A stretch of 26,136 nt of DNA from JAICLL01 sp035252155 (GTDB lineage Bacteria > Planctomycetota > Planctomycetia > Pirellulales > JAICIG01). Under the pieces are notes generated by a model. The model saw only the letters and a list, made by a program, of their open reading frames with translations. It ran no database searches and was not told the DNA's origin. Positions 22,476 through 26,136 of the stretch are shown piece after piece. A program made the translations under genes and the position numbers. Every line of letters begins with the position of its first letter. The first letter of the stretch is position 1. Where the stretch lies: contig DATFDL010000408.1 in the NCBI GenBank assembly GCA_035252155.1, forward strand, positions 1 through 26,136. The letters run 5' to 3'.

Positions 22476-22985
22476 ATGTACGCTCGCCCGGCCGGCAACG
22501 ATCCGTTGACTCAAGGAGATCTGATCGACGACTGTCCCCTGGTCGGCTTAAACGTATCGTCCGTTCCTATTGACCTAAGCGAACCGCCGATGAAATAGTG
22601 GACGGCGCGGGTCATCGTTTTGACTCAAGCCTGTGATCTCGCCCAGGCAAAAGCCGACACGGTTCTCGTGGCCGTCGTCCACGATGCTCAGAAATTGGTC
22701 GAGGCGGGCGTTTTGAAGCGGCCGCTCGTTCGCGATCAGGTCCGCCGCCATCTGGTCTTCGGGTGGTACTTCATTCCCGCATCGGCGCCCGCGCTCGCCG
22801 TGGCGGAATCATTGATTGACCTGCGTGATGTCCACTCAGTCCCGCGCGTCGTTCTCGAGCAATTAATCGCAGATGGCAAGCGAACCGCGAGCCTGATGCC
22901 GCCATACCGCGAACATCTCGCGCAGCATTTTGCGGTCACCTATATGCGAGTTGCTTTGCCAGAACCATATCCGACACAGCCATAA
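22476..22985 (+). pseudogene. TQACDL-motif protein of unknown function with in-frame TAG
   Basis: From ATG 22476 the frame reads MYARPAGNDPLTQGDLIDDCPL, meets TAG at codon 41 (22596-22598), and continues in the same frame as WTARVIVLTQACDLAQAKAD, then VRRHLVFGWYFIPAS, LIDLRDVHSVPR and YREHLAQHFAVTYMRVALP to TAA at 22983. Without the TAG the protein would be 169 residues. The joined product resembles conserved hypothetical proteins I associate with planctomycetes and cyanobacteria, with N-terminal DPLxQGDIIDxCP and then TQACDLA. Function is unknown. Start at TTG 22620 would give a 121-residue truncated form. The first half keeps coding character up to the TAG, so the lesion is recent, or the codon is read through, or it is an assembly error. 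It is coupled to the ribbon-helix-helix gene. Confidence 0.65.
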
Positions 22986-23084
22986 ACGACGCCGTCTATC
23001 AGGCACCCGAGCGAGTCGCTAGCAAGCATCGCCGCGGTTCACTAAAATCGCGTGACGCCAATGATTGGCCGCGACGCACTCAAG

Positions 23085-23117
23085 CCGGGGCATCGTCGAG
23101 GCTCTGCCCCAGCCACC
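23085..23117 (-). repeat. Single inverted copy of the CTGGGGCAGAG repeat
   Basis: Matches the 33-base arm at 19508-19540 on the minus strand. It is followed at 23139-23169 by a CTGACCTC/CCCCTGACC tract complementary to 22051-22082. Both lie in the 187-base gap before the next gene and contribute to a false upstream extension of its frame. Confidence 0.6.
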
Positions 23118-23172
23118 AGCCGTCGATCGTCTTTCCCTGGCCTCTGACCTCCGACCCCTGACCCCTCCCAAC

Positions 23173-24135
23173 ATGTCCATCTCCGCCTTCATGGACCACC
23201 ACTTCCGGCATTTCAACGCCCGCGAGACCGTCGACGCGGCACGGGCGTGGCGCACGCACTTGGATCAGGGCGGCAAAATGCTGCTGGCCCTGGCAGGCGC
23301 GATGAGCACCGCCGAGCTGGGCATCTCGCTGGCCAAGATGATCCGAGCGGGCAAGATCCACGCCATCTCGTGTACCGCCGCCAATTTTGAAGAAGACATT
23401 TTCAATCTGGTGGCCCACGACGAATATCGCATGGTGCCGCACTACCGCGACCTGTCGCCCGACGACGAACAGGAGCTGCGCGACGCCGGCTTCAACCGAG
23501 TGACCGACACCTGCATTCCCGAAACCGTCATCCGCCACATCGAGCACAAGCTGCTCGATTATTGGATCGAGGCGGGCGAGCGCGGCGAATCGCATTTCTC
23601 GTGCGAGTATTTTTATCGGCTGATCGAAGAGGGCGTGCTCGACGAGGTGCGACAAGTGCCCAAGGAGCATTCGTGGGTCTGGGCGGCCTACGACATGAAG
23701 ATCCCGGTGTACGTGCCCGGCTATGAAGATTCGACGCTGGGCAATATCTTCGCCGCCCGCGTGCTCGAACGGAAGGTAAAGAGCCATTCGGTCGTCAAGA
23801 GCGGCACCGAGCAGATGGAGCAGCTTGTGCGGTGGTACTTGGACAACATCGAGCGGCATGGGCTGGGCTTTTTCCAGATCGGCGGAGGCATCGCGGGCGA
23901 TTTTGCCATCTGCGCGGTGCCGCTGATCATTCAAGACTTGGAAAAAGACGTTCCGCTGTGGAGCTACTTCGCCCAGATTTCCGACTCGACCACATCGTTC
24001 GGCTCGTACTCCGGGGCGGTGCCCAACGAAAAGATTACCTGGTACAAGCTGGAGAAGGACGCTCCCAAGTTCATGATCAACTCCGACGCTTCGATTGTCG
24101 CGCCGCTGGTGTTTGCGTATGTGCTCGGTGAGTAG
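23173..24135 (+). CDS. Deoxyhypusine synthase family protein, possible polyamine enzyme
   Basis: The 320-residue product matches the deoxyhypusine synthase fold: MLLALAGAMSTAELGISLAKMIRAGKIHAISCTAAN gives the NAD-binding start, then NFEEDIFNLVAH, GFNRVTDTCIPE, SWVWAAYDMKIPVYVPGYEDSTLGN, GLGFFQIGGGIAGDFAIC (glycine-rich loop) and SYSGAVPNEKITWYKLEKDA with Lys292 at the place of the catalytic lysine of the eukaryotic enzyme. Bacteria lack eIF5A, so hypusine formation is not expected; plant homospermidine synthase evolved from this family, and aminobutyl transfer to a polyamine is the likeliest role here. That is inference. ATG 23173 is chosen because the upstream frame to 23065 is repeat sequence. 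No Shine-Dalgarno is visible. Confidence 0.9.
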   Translation: MSISAFMDHHFRHFNARETVDAARAWRTHLDQGGKMLLALAGAMSTAELGISLAKMIRAGKIHAISCTAANFEEDIFNLVAHDEYRMVPHYRDLSPDDEQELRDAGFNRVTDTCIPETVIRHIEHKLLDYWIEAGERGESHFSCEYFYRLIEEGVLDEVRQVPKEHSWVWAAYDMKIPVYVPGYEDSTLGNIFAARVLERKVKSHSVVKSGTEQMEQLVRWYLDNIERHGLGFFQIGGGIAGDFAICAVPLIIQDLEKDVPLWSYFAQISDSTTSFGSYSGAVPNEKITWYKLEKDAPKFMINSDASIVAPLVFAYVLGE

Positions 24136-24160
24136 AGTAGGACGAAACGAGTCGCCCGAA

Positions 24161-24303
24161 AGGGTTCAGGGTTCAGCATTTTCGTGAGCGCCGAATCGCT
24201 TGTGCTTAGCAACGAGCCTGAAACCGACATTCCAGACGTTCACTGCCGATTACCATCTGCACGAACCAGTCACCCCGAGTGAAAATGCTGAACCCTGAAC
24301 CCT
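24161..24303. repeat. Perfect 23-base inverted repeat flanking a 97-base spacer
   Basis: AGGGTTCAGGGTTCAGCATT... at 24161-24183 and its exact complement at 24281-24303 contain two heptamers each of the GGGTTCA family. They occupy the 234-base gap between the deoxyhypusine-synthase-like gene and the aminopeptidase gene. The spacer shows no gene. A long hairpin or a remnant of a small insertion is possible. Confidence 0.65.
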
Positions 24304-24369
24304 GAACCCTCTTGAGCGTGATGGTGGGACTCGCTTCGCTCAGCCCAAACTGAATCAATTCGTTCTACG

Positions 24370-25485
24370 ATGCACGACCCTCGACTCGACCGCCTCGCTC
24401 ACATCCTGATCGACCATAGCTGCCAGCTTCGCGCCGGTGACAAGCTGCTGATCGAGGCCATCGACCTGCCGCAGCCCACGTTGGTCTGTCGGTTGGTCGA
24501 GCTGGCCGCCGAGCGCGGCGCTCATGCACTGGTAACCTGCAAGAATAACGCAGTGCTGCGGTCGCTCTACCGCACGGCGAGTGAGACTAGCCTGGAGTTG
24601 GCCGGTGAATTTGAAAAGACGCGCATGGAGGCCATGAACGCCTACATCGGCATCCGCGGCACGGCCAACTCCAGCGAGTTCGCCGACGTGCCGATCGAAC
24701 GCATGGACGCCTATCAGCGGCTGTGGTGGCAGCCGGTCCACAGCCAGATTCGCGTGACCAAGACTCGCTGGGTGGTGCTGCGCTATCCGACCGACTCGAT
24801 GGCCCAGGCCGCCAACATGAGCAGCGAGGCATTTGAAAATTTTTATTACGATGTCTGCACCGCCGACTACGAGCAGATGGCCCGCGATCAAGAACCGCTG
24901 GTGCGGCGGATGATTGCGGCCGACCAGGTGCGGCTGGTGGGGCCGGGCACCGATCTGCGGTTTTCGATTCGCGGCATGAACGTGCGGGCCTGCCACGGCC
25001 AGCGCAACATCCCCGATGGCGAAGTGTTTACCGCCCCGATCCGCGACAGCGTGCAGGGGACCATCCGCTACAACGCGCCTTCGCGCTATCAGGGCACGAT
25101 CTTCCGCGATGTGGAGTTCGAGTTTCGCGACGGCAAGATCGTGCGGGCCGTCTGCACGGGCGAGACCGACAAGCTCAACCAGGTGCTCGACAGTGACGAG
25201 GGGGCGCGGTACATCGGCGAGTGGTCGATCGGCTGCAACCATCGCATCAAGCAGCCCATGCTCGACACGCTCTTCGACGAAAAGATCGGCGGCTCGATTC
25301 ACCTGACGCCCGGCAATGCCTACGATGAATGTGACAACGGCAACCGCAGCCGCGTTCACTGGGACCTGGTATGGATACAAACGTCCGACTGGGGCGGCGG
25401 CGAGATCTGGTTCGACGGCGAGTTGATCCGCAAAGACGGGCGGTTTTTGCCCGACGATTTGCAGGGGTTGAACGAAGGGATCTGA
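24370..25485 (+). CDS. M29-family metallo-aminopeptidase (AmpS/PepS-like)
   Basis: The 371-residue protein is a thermophilic-aminopeptidase family (M29) member that removes N-terminal residues from peptides in the cytoplasm using two divalent metals. The ligands known for the family are all at fitting positions: Glu218 (DGEVFTAP), Glu284 (GEWSIGCN), His311 (SIHLTPGNAYDE), Tyr318, and His330 and Asp332 (VHWDLVW). Length is normal. The start ATG 24370 gives the typical MHDPRLDRLAHILIDHS. No Shine-Dalgarno is seen, and the leader contains part of the palindromic repeat (AATTCGTTCTACGA). The gene is separate from the previous one by 234 bases of repeat sequence, so co-transcription is doubtful. 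Confidence 0.93.
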   Translation: MHDPRLDRLAHILIDHSCQLRAGDKLLIEAIDLPQPTLVCRLVELAAERGAHALVTCKNNAVLRSLYRTASETSLELAGEFEKTRMEAMNAYIGIRGTANSSEFADVPIERMDAYQRLWWQPVHSQIRVTKTRWVVLRYPTDSMAQAANMSSEAFENFYYDVCTADYEQMARDQEPLVRRMIAADQVRLVGPGTDLRFSIRGMNVRACHGQRNIPDGEVFTAPIRDSVQGTIRYNAPSRYQGTIFRDVEFEFRDGKIVRAVCTGETDKLNQVLDSDEGARYIGEWSIGCNHRIKQPMLDTLFDEKIGGSIHLTPGNAYDECDNGNRSRVHWDLVWIQTSDWGGGEIWFDGELIRKDGRFLPDDLQGLNEGI

Positions 25486-25487
25486 TC

Positions 25488-25547
25488 GGTAGCCCCGGCC
25501 CTTGTGGCCGGCCGGGTGGCTGGGGCAGAGGCTTGCCGATGCCCCGG
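25488..25547. repeat. Composite of two dispersed repeat families
   Basis: GGTAGCCCCGGCCCTTGTGG... (25488-25513) is directly followed by GGTGGCTGGGGCAGAGGC... (25515-25547). The same two families neighbour each other in the 19408-19652 gap. Confidence 0.6.
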
Positions 25548-25570
25548 CGTCACTCGCTTGACGGCGCATC

Positions 25571-25807
25571 GAATGACAGAAAAATTGGCTGACAGAAAAA
25601 TGTTCGTTGCTGCGCCGCTTGCCAAGGACGTGGCGTAACGGAAGTGAGCGGCTGGATTTTTTGAGCAAGAGCTCCGATGTCCAAGGCCGACAACTTCGCA
25701 TTCGACATCGTCGGTTCGCCCCAGAAATTTATCCTGATCCACCGACAGCATTGAACGCTACGGTTGCGTGCCGAATTATTTTTTTGTCCCTCATTTTTCT
25801 GTCATTC
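25571..25807. repeat. Wide inverted repeat of GAATGACAGAAAAAT in the terminal gap
   Basis: GAATGACAGAAAAAT at 25571-25585 and its exact complement at 25793-25807 enclose 207 bases. The shorter core TGACAGAAAAAT is repeated directly at 25590-25601. The gap 25486-25878 contains no secure gene. A 25-codon frame, MSKADNFAFDIVGSPQKFI and on to TGA 25754, starts at 25677 and could be a remnant or a tiny gene, but I give it little weight. Confidence 0.55.
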
Positions 25808-25878
25808 CGTTCTGCGTCCGCGTGGCGCAACCGAAATGGTGGGACTCCCACGCGCGTCCCACCTAAGTCTTCGGAGCT

Positions 25879-26136
25879 TCACTCAGCGATTCCTGGCCCG
25901 CGTTCGGCGTGCTCCGCGTCCGGGGATAGTCCCTTTTCGACGGCCAAGCCCAAGGCGCGCAGCTTGGCACGCAGCGTCGTTCGCGAGATGCCTAGCAACT
26001 CGGCTGCCTGAAGCTGATTGCCTTTGACGTGACGCATCACTTCGTCGAGAACCACGCGGTCGACGGCCGCCGAGATCAGCCGATAGACGTCGGGCTGTCC
26101 GGAGTGCAGAAGCTGCCGCGTGTATTGTCCTACCTC
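25879..26136 (-). CDS. C-terminal Fis-type helix-turn-helix of a regulator, 5' end off the right edge
   Basis: The last 85 residues of a minus-strand protein are present, ending at TGA 25881-25879. The segment YRLISAAVDRVVLDEVMRH, then KGNQLQAAELLGISRTTLRAKLRALGL, is the Fis/NtrC-type DNA-binding helix-turn-helix found at the end of sigma54-dependent response regulators and in Fis-like proteins. The N-terminal part is outside the window, so presence of a receiver or AAA+ domain cannot be judged. The tail after the HTH (VEKGLSPDAEHAERGPGIAE) is short and disordered. Confidence 0.85.
   Translation of the reverse strand, partial: EVGQYTRQLLHSGQPDVYRLISAAVDRVVLDEVMRHVKGNQLQAAELLGISRTTLRAKLRALGLAVEKGLSPDAEHAERGPGIAE

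Noticed and set aside
23065..23172. N-terminal extension of the deoxyhypusine-synthase-like gene
   Set aside because: The extension is translated from dispersed repeats (23085-23117 and 23139-23169), and family N-termini fit ATG 23173.
24355..25701. 448-codon minus-strand ORF opposite the aminopeptidase gene
   Set aside because: Antisense shadow; all M29 metal ligands are on the plus strand.

Overview
The window looks like the chromosome of a planctomycete, most likely of the Pirellulales type. The best evidence is a 1159-residue secreted protein with the propeller, HEAT-repeat and CxxCH haem-domain layout typical of Planctomycetes and Verrucomicrobia. High GC, many divergent and convergent single genes, weak Shine-Dalgarno sequences and many short dispersed intergenic repeats agree with this. 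The assignment is inferred from gene content, not from a marker gene.

Layout. 1-5787 is a cell-surface polysaccharide region: a partial GT4-type glycosyltransferase (minus), an AlgI-like MBOAT O-acyltransferase and two tandem membrane-anchored SGNH-like paralogues (plus). An antisense Uma2 nuclease-like gene sits between the paralogues. The MBOAT and SGNH proteins probably transfer and deliver acyl groups to an exported glycan. 6095-12793 holds a secreted alpha/beta-hydrolase, a small two-helix membrane protein, a TIGR01777-type epimerase, the large secreted cytochrome-type protein and a leucine-rich-repeat protein. 12794-16103 is an accessory island: a stand-alone ParB-like protein behind a near-consensus promoter with an embedded palindrome, a MazF/PemK toxin-antitoxin pair, a frameshifted small gene and a DUF433/DUF5615 toxin-antitoxin pair. 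16488-22014 carries central carbon metabolism: pyruvate phosphate dikinase diverging from alpha-glucan phosphorylase. 22188-22985 is a two-gene unit of a ribbon-helix-helix-like protein and a protein of unknown family interrupted by an in-frame TAG. 23173-25485 has a deoxyhypusine-synthase-family enzyme and an M29 aminopeptidase. The right edge holds the C-terminal Fis-type helix-turn-helix of a regulator (minus).

Non-coding content is unusually rich. Five of the six convergent gene junctions carry inverted repeats, from a 12-bp palindrome to a 189-bp imperfect hairpin, and several junctions share repeat families. Other repeat families recur in the gaps: heptamer tandem arrays, a 33-nt CTGGGGCAGAG element, an element around CCCGGCCCTTGTGGCCGG, and a structured element containing CCACGGAGTGTCG. 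No rRNA, tRNA, CRISPR array or intact transposase was seen.

The most promising unexplained items are the ParB-like island bracketed by 36-nt direct repeats, and the ribbon-helix-helix plus TQACDL-protein pair with its amber codon. No individual function beyond family membership is proven by sequence alone.
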